This document shows, piece after piece, positions 20,072 to 30,045 of a DNA stretch of 64,000 nt. The stretch's first letter is position 1. Each line of letters starts with the position of its first letter. The DNA comes from Phytophthora colocasiae (lineage: Eukaryota; Oomycota; Peronosporomycetes; Peronosporales; Peronosporaceae): assembly GCA_018806915.1 (NCBI GenBank), contig JAGKQI010000051.1, positions 124,001 to 188,000 of the forward strand, read 5' to 3'. The position numbers were made by a program, and so were the translations under genes. Below the pieces are notes generated by a model. The model did not search any database, had not been told where the DNA came from, and saw only the letters and a list, made by a program, of their open reading frames with translations.

Positions 20072-22543
20072 TTAGATCTGGTCCAGCGGGTCGATGCCCA
20101 GCAGCGAGAAGCACGTCTTCATGACCTTGAGCGTAGCGTCACACAGCAGTAGACGGCTGCTCTGTTCCTCACTTCCCAGCACACGGCAAGCCGTGACGAA
20201 CGTCTGCACCTTCTCCGAGATCGTGTACAAGTAGCTGCACAGTCGGTTGGAGCTCAGATCCTTGTTAATGAACACGATCACGTCCTGCAGCTGCAGCAGC
20301 TCGATGACCAGAGCCTGTTCCGTCAGATGCTCAGGCTTGAGCACATTGCCTTCCTTTTGCTGCTGTGCCACGAGTGCAGCCATGTCAACGCCCGACTTGC
20401 GGATGATCGAGGACAGACGGGCGTACGCAAACATGAGGTACACAGCCGTGTCGCCGTTGGTGGACAGCATGCGGTCGAAGCTGAAGATGTAGTTGGACGT
20501 CGGGCTCTGACGCAGGTCAAAGTACTTGACGGCACCGTAGCCAAGCTTCTCGGCAGCGGCATCCACCTGGTCCATGGGAAGTGACGTCTGACCAGCCTCA
20601 ATACGTTCCACGAGCTGCGCCTTCATGCGCACCTTGGCCTCGTCCAGCAGCTCCACCAAGCGCACGGTCTCACCTGAACGCGTCTTGAAGCGCTTACCGG
20701 ACTCGTCGTTCACCGTACCAAAGCCCACGTGGTCTGCGCGCTGTTTGGAGGGGTCGTAAATGCCCGACATCTTACCGACTTCGAAAAGCAGGCTGAAGTG
20801 ATCCTTCTGCGTGTAGTCTGTGTAGTAGATAACGCGGTCAGCCTTCATTTCGTGAAGTCGGTACCATAGAGCAGCAATATCCGTCGTGTCATACAGGTAC
20901 GAGCCGTCACTCTTTACCAGCATGAATGGCTGCTTGAACGCCTTGGTGAACACTACCTCAGCACCGTTGCTCTTTTCGACAAGGCCCTTAGCACGCAGCT
21001 GGTCCAGGACGCTCGGGATGATCGGGTTGTAGAACGATTCGCCCATTTCGTTAAGTGACACGCCAAGACGGTCGTACACCTTCTGGAATTCACGACGACT
21101 GATCTCGCACAGCGTCTCCCAGACCTTGCGGGAGTTCTCATCACCGGACTGCAGTAGCACCACCTGCGCCTTGGAGCGCTCATGGAAGGCCTCATCAGCG
21201 TCGAAACGCTCCTTGGCAGCCTTATACAGCTTGGTCAGGTCCGTCACGTCGGGCATCTCAGTTTCCCAGGTCGGGAACGTCTCGGTTAAGTGACAGATCA
21301 GCATACCGAACTGGGTTCCCCAGTCGCCAACGTGGTTGATGCGCTTGACGTCAAAGTCCTGGAACTCGAGAATGCGGGACATCGTGTCACCGATGATCGT
21401 GGAACGCAAGTGACCGACGTGCATGTCCTTGGCGATGTTTGGCGACGAAAAGTCAACCACAACCGTCTGCTTCTTCTGCGGGGCGGGCTGCACTCCGTTG
21501 GCCAATACATTTGTTAGACGCGCGGCTACGAACTCCTTGGTCAGGAAGGCGTTAATGAAGCCTGCGCCAGCAATACTCAGACGGTCCAGCAAGCGGGTCT
21601 CAGGCATGGCTGCAATGATGGTGCTAGCAACGTCACGCGGTGAACGAGCAGCGTTAGGCGTGCCCTTAAGAGCCGTGAAGATGGACATAGCAGAGTTGCA
21701 CTGGTAGTCGCCGAACTTGGCGTTCTTGACGTTCGTGCGCGCGACTTCAACCGGCGGGATGTCCAGGCCAGGGTACGCAGCCTTAATGGCAGCGTCGAAG
21801 AGAGACTCCACCACCTCCAGAACGTTGTGATATGTCAGTCCCTGCTCCAGCTTGTCATCAAGCTTGAAAGTGGATCGCTTGACGTCCTTAACAGCCACAG
21901 CCGGGGCCCCAGAGGCAGCACCAGGAGCTCCCTTGCCCTTCTTAGCAGACTTTCCAGCATTCTTCATGCTAGCAACACCCTTGGCAATGTCCTCACGGGC
22001 GAAAAGCTGCGTCACATACTTGCGGAAAGTCTGGAGCACAGCAGCTTCCTCCTTCTCCTCCTTGACAATCTTAAAAGCTGCACGCAGCGTGACGCCAGCC
22101 ACAATGTCGGCCAGAGAGAGTTCCTGTCCAAAGATGAACTGCAAGTCTCCGCTGTTCTTGGGGCGCGCCTCTTCCTTGGCCTCCAGAATGGCAGTCAGCT
22201 GTCCAGCGAGCACACCGTCCTTGTTACTGGCCGCCTTGGCCACACGCAGCCACGGGGCGAGCGTGTTGGCTTCCCACTCCAGCCATTCGTCCACTGCCAG
22301 GTCTTCACTCTGCAGTTGATTGGCGTTAGCAGCCACGAAGCGGCACACTGCGTTGGCCGAGAAGATCACCTCAGCATCAGGTTTAACAGCCAATTGAGGG
22401 CCACAACTCGAGTATTTCTTGTCCGCAGCACCTACAGTGAACTCAGTACCAGTAACAGACAGCGCTAGGAAACACTTGAGCTCCTCGTCGCTTGGCTTCT
22501 TGCCAATCAGGAGCTGCATCGTAGGAGGGAGCTTGGAGGTCAC
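20072..22543 (-). CDS. RARS1: Arginyl-tRNA synthetase with N-terminal GST-like domain
   Basis: 823 residues, one exon. Charges tRNA(Arg) with arginine. The class I signature is the HIGH-type motif HVGH in SSPNIAKDMHVGHLRSTIIGD (near 375-395), followed by INHVGDWGTQFG. The KMSKS position is replaced by the KRFKTRSGETV stretch, as in many ArgRS. The C-terminal helical anticodon-binding (DALR) domain ends with LLLCDATLKVMKTCFSLLGI, the usual end of eukaryotic ArgRS. Residues ~8-195 precede the Arg_tRNA N-terminal domain and look like a glutathione-transferase fold (VDEWLEWEANTLAPWL, SLADIVAG), joined through a Lys/Gly/Ala linker (about 200-225). GST-like domains on synthetases elsewhere hold multi-synthetase complexes together. 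No mitochondrial presequence is seen. Confidence 0.95.
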   Translation of the reverse strand: MTSKLPPTMQLLIGKKPSDEELKCFLALSVTGTEFTVGAADKKYSSCGPQLAVKPDAEVIFSANAVCRFVAANANQLQSEDLAVDEWLEWEANTLAPWLRVAKAASNKDGVLAGQLTAILEAKEEARPKNSGDLQFIFGQELSLADIVAGVTLRAAFKIVKEEKEEAAVLQTFRKYVTQLFAREDIAKGVASMKNAGKSAKKGKGAPGAASGAPAVAVKDVKRSTFKLDDKLEQGLTYHNVLEVVESLFDAAIKAAYPGLDIPPVEVARTNVKNAKFGDYQCNSAMSIFTALKGTPNAARSPRDVASTIIAAMPETRLLDRLSIAGAGFINAFLTKEFVAARLTNVLANGVQPAPQKKQTVVVDFSSPNIAKDMHVGHLRSTIIGDTMSRILEFQDFDVKRINHVGDWGTQFGMLICHLTETFPTWETEMPDVTDLTKLYKAAKERFDADEAFHERSKAQVVLLQSGDENSRKVWETLCEISRREFQKVYDRLGVSLNEMGESFYNPIIPSVLDQLRAKGLVEKSNGAEVVFTKAFKQPFMLVKSDGSYLYDTTDIAALWYRLHEMKADRVIYYTDYTQKDHFSLLFEVGKMSGIYDPSKQRADHVGFGTVNDESGKRFKTRSGETVRLVELLDEAKVRMKAQLVERIEAGQTSLPMDQVDAAAEKLGYGAVKYFDLRQSPTSNYIFSFDRMLSTNGDTAVYLMFAYARLSSIIRKSGVDMAALVAQQQKEGNVLKPEHLTEQALVIELLQLQDVIVFINKDLSSNRLCSYLYTISEKVQTFVTACRVLGSEEQSSRLLLCDATLKVMKTCFSLLGIDPLDQI

Positions 22544-23043
22544 GGGTCAAGAGATCAATTGGCCTAATGACGTCCATCAGATAAGAGCTGATTCCGTACC
22601 GAGAAATGGGTACACTCATGTACCACACGACAAGAAAAGATCAGGTTAACTCTTATACATTACCTTAAGGTTTGTAACAGTTCGTATATCCGGATAAAAG
22701 TCTGTATACACATTGCGCGGATCCGCGCAGTCGATAACGTGGCAGCCGTTTTCGCGCATAAGCGTAAGCAGATAATTCGCCCTTGTGCGTCGTGCACGCT
22801 AGGCAGCGCCTTGCAAACACGTCACAAGCTGCTCCAATCAGTTCTCTGTATATATCCCAAGTTTTAGGACTGAGCTCGCTCTGCATGGAGTGTGATGCCT
22901 TTGCGCGGATCCGAAGATAAAGAGATGTTAATGCCATATCTCTATAATTTGATTTAAAAAACTATCTACTCTCAAGGTATCTGTCTGTAGCGATTATAAG
23001 TGTATACAGAGCCGCCGAATGGTTCCCTCACTCTGGAAATCCG
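22544..23043. promoter_or_regulatory. 500-bp divergent promoter between ArgRS and Nup107
   Basis: The two genes are transcribed apart from this spacer. It contains a perfect 16-bp palindrome at 22714-22729 and a second copy of its left part (TTGCGCGGATCCG) at 22901-22913. It also has a TCACTCT initiator-like motif (YCAYTYY) at 23028-23034, 10 bp before the Nup107 ATG. The repeated GC-rich motif is a candidate binding site. Confidence 0.55.
22714..22729. repeat. 16-bp perfect palindrome
   Basis: TGCGCGGATCCGCGCA equals its own reverse complement. Part of it (TTGCGCGGATCCG, 13 bp, starting at 22713) recurs at 22901-22913. Confidence 0.85.
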
Positions 23044-26000
23044 ATGGCGGGACGTTCCTCTTCTAGCGGCGGCGGCGCACGGCGTAGCGCAGCTGTACAG
23101 CGTCTGATCGATAGTGCAGACCAATCATTGAGTCTTCTAGCGTCTCTAGGTGACGCACCCGCGCCAGGACCTCCTCGGAGTGCGGGCTTCGGCGCAGACA
23201 GCTCCGTCGCGTTGAGCTCTGATAGTTTCCACTTTTCGTCCGCCTCTAGCGCTAAATTCGGGGTTGATGACGGTATGGACGTGGAAGTAGATGAACAGGA
23301 TGAAGATACACGGCTATTGGAGCCTGTAGTCAGCTCTTCCGTCCGTCAGGGGCTCCTACACGTCAAGGGCGTCTTCCCGGACCAATCGACGGAGTTTGTG
23401 GACGTAGATCCACGTCTAACTACTATTGCAGACCTCAAGCTTGCTCTGTGTGAGAAACGTGACTCTATTCAGGACTTGGGCTTCTCTGCGAGGGATGCAC
23501 GTGTCATGTTTGGTGGTCAAGTGGTGGAGGACGCGTGGCTCGTTGTGGACTGTGGAATGGGCTTTGAAGGCGCCATTCATATTGTCAAGGCAGCTGCAGT
23601 GGATTCCAGTTTCCTAGGCAGAGGAGGTGGTCTGTTTGACGGCAGGAAAGCGCAAAGAACAGACCCGAAGCTGTCTATTTCCTCCATTTCGTCGGTGTAC
23701 GCAGCTCCTCAAGGACAACCGTTGACAGTGGAGCAATTAGCTACTTCTAACGATCATGTTATGAACCAGTTGGCTACGTTCAACAAGTCTCTGTCTCTGA
23801 CTACCATCCCGTCAGGTAGGGGAGACCTGTTCACAAGGCATGTACGACCAGAGGAAGCTTCTTTTGCAGAGATGGCAGCAGACTTTTACGAGAATTTAAA
23901 GGATGTGGAGGACTCGGATCTGTACTGCGAGAAGTTGCTGAGTGGATACATTGGAGTGTTACAGAACAGGCTGGAGAAGATGGAGGCCTCACTATCAGGT
24001 AGCAGTAAGGCTCGTGGAACATCCACAGTCGCACAGATGCGGCTGCGGGATGACATTAAGGAGCTGAGAGACGAACGCAATACGTGGAGACTATTGTTTG
24101 AGCTGCGGCAAGTGTGCCACTCGAACAAAGAGCTGGCGGATGGTGAGGACAGCTTGATGCTACTGGGTGCTGAGGCCGAGGAGCTGCGATTCGAGATGCT
24201 GGAGGACGACGCTGTGCGTCTGCTAGAGACTCGTAACGAAACGTTTAAGATTCAGCGGGCTGTGAAGACGTGGCTGGAGAGCATGGCACTCGAGAACACC
24301 ATTAAACTGAGCGAGAAACGCGACGCTAGTGGATCACGCACGCTGAGAATGATGAAGAAGCATATTTTCCCCGGAGAAGAAGTCCGTATGGACCCTGATG
24401 CCATCGTACGTGATGGAGATAACAATATCTTGCCTGATGACTTGGAAGACGAAGCTGAGTTGATGAAGTCTCTATGGTTATATGTCCGTGCGGGACGAAT
24501 GGACGACGCAATCGATCTGTGCATTCGCTTGGGCCAGTCGTGGAGAGCGGCAAGTCTGTCGGGAGGCAATCCTGTTGGCGCCAGTGAAACCAACGAGCGC
24601 GAAGATTTGTCTGTGGAACGTTGGGGAAACCCATTCCGGGCGTTATGGAAGACGATGTGCTGGCGCTTGTCGGAGCAAGATGCCAATGGAAAACTGTCCA
24701 AGAGCAACAGTTTGCTTGCGAAGAAGTATGAGGAGCTAATTTATGCTGCCTTGAGTGGCAACATTCACGTAATTACGAAGAGCTCGCTGTGCGAGAGCTG
24801 GGAGGACCACTGTTGGGCTTATCTGCAGGGTATTACGGAGCAGCAAGTCGACGAGATCCTGTTCAAACTACTGAAGGTGAAGGCTCAGTCATCGCAGCTG
24901 ATTGTTGGCAACAATGCCCTCTATCTACGCCACTATTCAAGTTTGCTAGACAAAACCAAGTACCTAAAGCGCTATCAAGTGGATCTCGACTCGCTGTTTG
25001 ACGAGCTCCGTGGCAGTCAAAGTGAGCTCGTCCGTACACAAGCCAGCCAGCCGCACCGTCAGATTCAGGCCAAGTTGGTGACGGCCAAGTTTCAGTTCAT
25101 CGTGTCGAGCATTTTGGACACGTTACTGTTCAACCCAGAGGATGACTCGTACAACTGGGATCTGCAGCTCAACACCACCGTCCAGTCTGACGAGACCTCT
25201 TCTCTTTTCCTGCGTTTTGCTGCTCACTTCATTATGTTCGCTGGCTTCACTGGTGAACACTTCGACGAGCAGGCTGGTCATATGATTTTGAAACTATACA
25301 TCCGACATTTGGTGAAGCACAGGCAGCTGCAGTTCGTTCCGGTTTACGCCTCTCGGCTGCCTACACCTGGGGCAATCGAGATCTACGTGCAAATGCTGTC
25401 TACAGTTGAAGATAGCTTAGAGCGCGAACTTTGCATTAAGCGGATTTTGGAGTATGCTGGCATGGACGTGCTGTCAACGGTGCTACAGGCTGTCGTGCAG
25501 AATCTGTGTGAAGAGTATCGCTTGGTGGCACAAGAAGAACAGCAGAAGAAGGGCCAGCCAGTGTCCTCCGATGTGCCCACGACAACAATCGACAGGAGGC
25601 GGATCCGAACGATCGAATTTTTGTGCTTTTACCCGCAGCACCGTGCAGAAGCTCTGGTTTGTGCAAATATGTTAACACGACAGTTTCTTCTTGAGGGGAA
25701 GTTTGCTGCAGTCAGAGAGCTCGTTGAGGAAAGCTTGCCGGAGGATTCGATTGCCCTCCTCGACTTGAATCGGGATGTCCAGATGCTGCGCGAGAACGAC
25801 GAGATTGAGAGGGCCATGCGCGAGCTTCTGTGCTGGCGTGCATACATTGTGGCATGCTTTCAGTACGATCAGTGGAGAAACTGCCTAAACAGTCCCGGTG
25901 CAGAGGCACTGTCACTGTATAGCGAGGAGAAGGACTACCTGGCAGAGTTGATGTTCCACGTGTCACGATCGGTTGCAGCCACACTGGAGGTGCTGCACTT

Positions 26001-26358
26001 CGAGCACGGGTGGCTTATTGGCTGCTCTAATGACGCCACAGAGGACGCTGCCATCCGGGAGCGTTGCCTGCCGACACTAGTGTTCAACTTGCACTTTATC
26101 CAGCTCGAGTCTGCTAAAACGATCATGCGATTGACCCACTACCCGGAGGATGCCAAGGTGGTGCTTGCACGGCCGCTGCTAGAGAAATCCATCGAGGTTG
26201 CTGATGTTGTGGCCGACGATAATTACGGCGTGTACCATGCGCTGGACCAGGATCAGTGCCGGGACTTGCTGCATGGCTTCCGAGAGAGCGCTGTATCTCT
26301 GGCGTTCGTTGAAAGTATGCCGACTTCAGTGATTCCACCTGAGTCAGATCAAGAATAA
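23044..26358 (+). CDS. NUP107: Nuclear pore protein Nup107 (Nup84 family) with N-terminal ubiquitin-like region
   Basis: 1104 residues, one exon. Scaffold nucleoporin of the Y-complex, alpha-helical through most of its length. The family is recognised from the conserved solenoid blocks LWLYVRAGRMDDAIDLCIRL followed by GQSWRAASLSGG, then NPFRALWKTMCWRLSE, YEELIYAALSGN and WEDHCWAYLQ, and from the C-terminal region with RFAAHFIMF and HYPEDAKVVLARPLLEKSIEVAD. Residues 1-95 are Ser/Ala-rich and disordered, then acidic. Residues ~101-182 differ from what the family usually shows: GLLHVKGVFP, a strand-helix run (TTIADLKLALCEKRD), ARVMFGGQVVED and GAIHIVKA follow the pattern of a ubiquitin-like beta-grasp fold. 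The first ATG lies 10 bp after an initiator-like TCACTCT. Confidence 0.93.
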   Translation: MAGRSSSSGGGARRSAAVQRLIDSADQSLSLLASLGDAPAPGPPRSAGFGADSSVALSSDSFHFSSASSAKFGVDDGMDVEVDEQDEDTRLLEPVVSSSVRQGLLHVKGVFPDQSTEFVDVDPRLTTIADLKLALCEKRDSIQDLGFSARDARVMFGGQVVEDAWLVVDCGMGFEGAIHIVKAAAVDSSFLGRGGGLFDGRKAQRTDPKLSISSISSVYAAPQGQPLTVEQLATSNDHVMNQLATFNKSLSLTTIPSGRGDLFTRHVRPEEASFAEMAADFYENLKDVEDSDLYCEKLLSGYIGVLQNRLEKMEASLSGSSKARGTSTVAQMRLRDDIKELRDERNTWRLLFELRQVCHSNKELADGEDSLMLLGAEAEELRFEMLEDDAVRLLETRNETFKIQRAVKTWLESMALENTIKLSEKRDASGSRTLRMMKKHIFPGEEVRMDPDAIVRDGDNNILPDDLEDEAELMKSLWLYVRAGRMDDAIDLCIRLGQSWRAASLSGGNPVGASETNEREDLSVERWGNPFRALWKTMCWRLSEQDANGKLSKSNSLLAKKYEELIYAALSGNIHVITKSSLCESWEDHCWAYLQGITEQQVDEILFKLLKVKAQSSQLIVGNNALYLRHYSSLLDKTKYLKRYQVDLDSLFDELRGSQSELVRTQASQPHRQIQAKLVTAKFQFIVSSILDTLLFNPEDDSYNWDLQLNTTVQSDETSSLFLRFAAHFIMFAGFTGEHFDEQAGHMILKLYIRHLVKHRQLQFVPVYASRLPTPGAIEIYVQMLSTVEDSLERELCIKRILEYAGMDVLSTVLQAVVQNLCEEYRLVAQEEQQKKGQPVSSDVPTTTIDRRRIRTIEFLCFYPQHRAEALVCANMLTRQFLLEGKFAAVRELVEESLPEDSIALLDLNRDVQMLRENDEIERAMRELLCWRAYIVACFQYDQWRNCLNSPGAEALSLYSEEKDYLAELMFHVSRSVAATLEVLHFEHGWLIGCSNDATEDAAIRERCLPTLVFNLHFIQLESAKTIMRLTHYPEDAKVVLARPLLEKSIEVADVVADDNYGVYHALDQDQCRDLLHGFRESAVSLAFVESMPTSVIPPESDQE

Positions 26359-26603
26359 GCGCAACAAAAAAGTACCTGTGACAATTAGAGAGATAAAGAC
26401 TACGGTGTGGACCTGCGGTCATCGCAATAGCAAACCAGACTATCTCACGGCTTGTTGTTCGGATCATATCGTTGTCCAGCTGGAGCTGCTGTCTTGGTGT
26501 AAGTTCCGCCAGAATTGACGGCTCCAACAAGGTACTCGTCAAATAACGCGCGCTTGGCGTCTTTGTCTTGAATTTGGTCTTCCAACATTTTCATAGGCAC
26601 ACG

Positions 26604-29365
26604 TTAGACACGTGGATAACGCACCCCCGGTTGCTTCCACGTCCACGCATGTTTGTCTAGGTTGTCGCCTTTGTTTTTCTTGACTAACAGCACTGTTTCG
26701 ATGCCGAATTCAGGAGTGGCTGCTTCTAGTCGGATGTCGTAAGAGCCAGCGTCAGGAAGCACACGAGCGTCCGGGGTGAATGGAGTCGAATTGATAGAGG
26801 TGCTGCCTACCACACCGATAAGATCTGTCAGGATATTGTCAGTGTAAGTCCCTGCAAGTTGAGTGATGCTCGTTCCAACTGGAGCCATGAAGAAGCGCAG
26901 ATTTGACTCGCAGTACTTGCCAAACCAGGTCGAACAGTGCGAGGTGGTGTGGAAGCAGACACCGTTAATTGCCTGGTAGGGATCGTTAGCACGGAAGCTC
27001 ACATCGATTTGAACGAGATTTTCTCCAGGTGCCAGTGAGACGCAGTGCACTTGATACGGGGCGTTAACCAGGAGAAGAGAGGAGTGGAGTTGGTTGACCA
27101 ATTCGTCGAATCTCTCCATACTGTCGAAGGACTGCACCGACGTCACCAAGTCGTGTTGAACTGCAACTAAAATCCCTAGAGGTGATCTCGAAACATGGTC
27201 TGCCACTTGGTTCGAGATTGGGACAGTTTTTATCACCCAGAAGTGACGTGGCTTTATGAGTTCCTGCACGGGCCCCGTAAAAAGAGGCATTGCCTTGTGA
27301 TCTGCGCAGTAGAGAGGTCCCACCGAACCCACGTACTGCTTGCCACGAACTCCATGAAGACCGCAGATGTGATGGCCTGCTGGAATTTCCATTACGGTGT
27401 TATTGGGACCTCTTCCTCCGCCAAACCAAGGTCCGACACGCAATGTAGTGGTGAATCGGATGCAATCGACCCAATGGTCACTCCACACCTCCAGTTTGAG
27501 CAACTTTTCACCTCGACAAAGCTGGAAGACGTGCTCATTTGAGCGGTAGAACTTCGGATCTCTCGTACCTGCCTCGGCTTCCTCAGGAGACAGTATCTTC
27601 ACAGACTCAACGAACCTCCCACACTGGATGACGATAGCTCCAATCGATGGGAGAGTGAAGGAAAATGGCGTTTTGCGTCCTCCTTCCAAAGCTTTTCCTG
27701 CTGGAGGGGTGGATAGAACAGCACTGGTTGTTCCGTTCGACTCGAGTGAGCAACGAGAGGATATGGATGACATTGGCACACAGCGAACACCTAGAGTTCC
27801 AACATGTGAGTCACCTCTAGATCCGAAGAACGAGCTGACGCGCCACCCATCCGAGGCCTTTAACGCATGGAAATCACCACCAGTTCCGCCATACCAACGT
27901 GAAGAGCGCAAATTTGTGTGCAGCTGTAAACCATCGATCCAAGCCATGGCACGGATATCCACACGAGCGATATATTCTCCATCCGCAAGAACGAAGCAGT
28001 GTTTGGTGCCAGCTGCACGTAATTCCTCCATTTCTCGAACTTGAGAGCGGGTATAGGTCTCCAGATGATCAACGTACTTATCAGCATCCAGCACGACGGC
28101 GCCAATCTCATCATCTGCAGAAGTCGACAGGTTTTGCTCTGGAAGTTCAGTTTGTTTACCATTATAGGTGCCCAGGCCTACAGGCCCAAGAACCGAGTTG
28201 TCCCAGTTCACGGTAGGCCTACGAGTGATGGCTTGGCATACCCTGAGATCCAAGGACAGTTTCGAAGTAGCTGGGCTGAGGCTGAGTTCCAGTGGGCTCC
28301 TGCACGGCTAGTAACTTCATACACCGCTGCGTGATTCAACTCGATCCAGCCTTGAGCACTTGACCGATTGAAACTCGTTTCAGTCGAGCGAGGGACAGGT
28401 TCGTACACAGAGAGAAGGCGATTCATATCGTCAAAGCCACGAGCCATGATGCCACTAGTCGAGTGTCCAAGGCCGAACGTCTGGCCGATCTCATGCAGCA
28501 TCGCGCCGAGTCCAGTGGAGAAATTGGCCCAAAATGTGCCTCTGTAGCAGCTATCGTCCAGCAAGTATCTCTGATCGATGCGCATATTATTCAAGCAGCA
28601 CGTGGATATTTCTCCCAGATGCGACGGCCACGTATGCAGTCCACAAGAGCCGAAGACACCGACTTTCCCCCCTCCAAGTGCTGTATGTCCCTCAGCTTTT
28701 CTCGTTTGTGTGTTGTATCTGGAGCAGCCTAACACCACAGCATGTTTAAACTCCAACTCTGGATGATTATCAAGTCCTGCAGCTTCGATATCTTCCCGAA
28801 CGAACTTGATGAGCTCTTGACCGCCCATCGACCGCGCATGAGCATTGGTAAAGCTACAACGGAGCAGATTCACTTGAGGGAGTCCGTCCGGAGCTAATTG
28901 AACGGCAAAAGTCTGTCGTGGGAGCCCCGCAGCGTGCATGAGCTCGGCAGTGGCTGTTTGTAGTATCAAAGCATTGAACCGAACTTTGGCAATGGCTGCA
29001 GCATTGGAATTGTCAACACCAGGAGGAGCGTCGAATCCGTCGCGTGCATCAGCGTCCGAGCAGATCTGGTAGTGGAATTTGACCACGACGGGGACTCGGT
29101 ATTCAACGCAAAAGATGCGGTGGGAGACACCGTTAAGCTGCAAAGTGATGGCGAATTGACCAGGTGACGGGAGCAACACGAACGCTTTGAAGTGGCCAGT
29201 GGGGGAGATCGGCCAAAGAGACAAACGCACATCGTCCAAACGTGCGTCTAGGAAGAGATCTCCATTTGAATGAAGGTTGGTAATATGTCCTTCTAGAAGA
29301 ACTAACGGATATGAGAGCACTTCGTCCTCCCGGAGGTTGTCTATGACGATGACGGGTGAAGACAT
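26604..29365 (-). pseudogene. Metallopeptidase plus jacalin-like domains, split by a one-base frameshift
   Basis: Two overlapping minus-strand frames make one gene. The first (29365-28208, 385 residues) is a putative zinc metallopeptidase of the fungal YIL108W type, recognisable from AMLHEIGQTFGLGH followed by SGIMARGFDDMNRL. The second continues to 26604 and carries two to three jacalin-like beta-prism repeats (WYGGTGGDFHAL with GSRGDSHVGTLGV; WFGGGRGPNNTV with GVRGKQYVGSVG; a weaker third) and a basic end. The first frame runs to ...SLVGLP and stops at TGA (28208-28210), exactly where the other frame resumes VNWDNSVLGPVG, as if one base near 28209-28212 were missing. No intron with good sites joins the frames. 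The zinc motif reads HEIGQ (291-295) instead of HExxH. Either a decayed gene or a base-call error. CCAAT at 29402-29406 (minus strand) is a possible promoter element. Confidence 0.75.
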
Positions 29366-29612
29366 TGACGCAGGAAGAAGACAGTGATGCGCAGTCTTGT
29401 GATTGGCTAATAGACTAGATAAGAGAAGATAAAATATGTTTTTCTTCTTCGCGAGTCACTCGAAGATAGAGTCTATCTTCCCTCTTCTCTTCATCAAGTT
29501 CTGTTCTGTTATTGACATTAGTCAACTCAAGAGGCCAGCAATAGGGTGCAGCTTCGTGACCATCTAGATTCAGTGTACTCAGGTCAAAAGTAAAAAGTTG
29601 TGTACTTTCCTA

Positions 29613-30045
29613 CCGTCTTCCCCCGCACACTGCGACTAGGCGCTATAATGAAGAGATTACTATGTTAAGCAAATATTCGGTTTAAACGCCTAGGCGTTAT
29701 ACGTACAACGAACAAAAGTGCAATGTTTGTCGGGCGAGATTCAGGGTTCACTTTGCTGTGGTGGTGTAGGCCCGACCCTCCTATGATAGTGTAGTTTCGA
29801 CGTTTGCTTTTGCCCATGGCGCTTGAAATGCGGTCTGTGCAAACAAAGAGAGATTGATGTCGAGCTCTGTTGGCCAACAATCCCTTCCGTCTGTGGTTTA
29901 AGGGCTAATTTCAAAGCACGCACTATTGCTAACAAGGAAGTAGGCGTTCTATTCTGCTATGTGCTCTATTCGAACATTTGTGTGTGAATTCGACAATTCC
30001 CGATTTTGGACATAGCGCATAGTCGCAGTGTGCGGGGGAAGACGG
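29613..30045. mobile_element. MITE with 37-bp inverted ends, TA-flanked
   Basis: Bases 29610-29646 match the reverse complement of 30012-30048 at 36 of 37 positions; the first 29 are perfect. The ends read TA then CCGTCTTCCCCCGC, the same TA-CCG start as the element at 1381-1922 though the rest differs. If TA is the target duplication, the element is 433 bp. No transposase-like frame is inside, so it would be non-autonomous. It lies in the spacer upstream of both the metallopeptidase gene and the phosphate-transporter gene. Confidence 0.85.

Noticed and set aside
28110..28230. Intron (GTATGC to CTTCCAG, or GTAGGC to CAGAG) joining the two metallopeptidase frames
   Set aside because: The first is out of phase; the second is in phase but has a poor donor and would delete well-conserved-looking sequence. 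A single-base shift is simpler.
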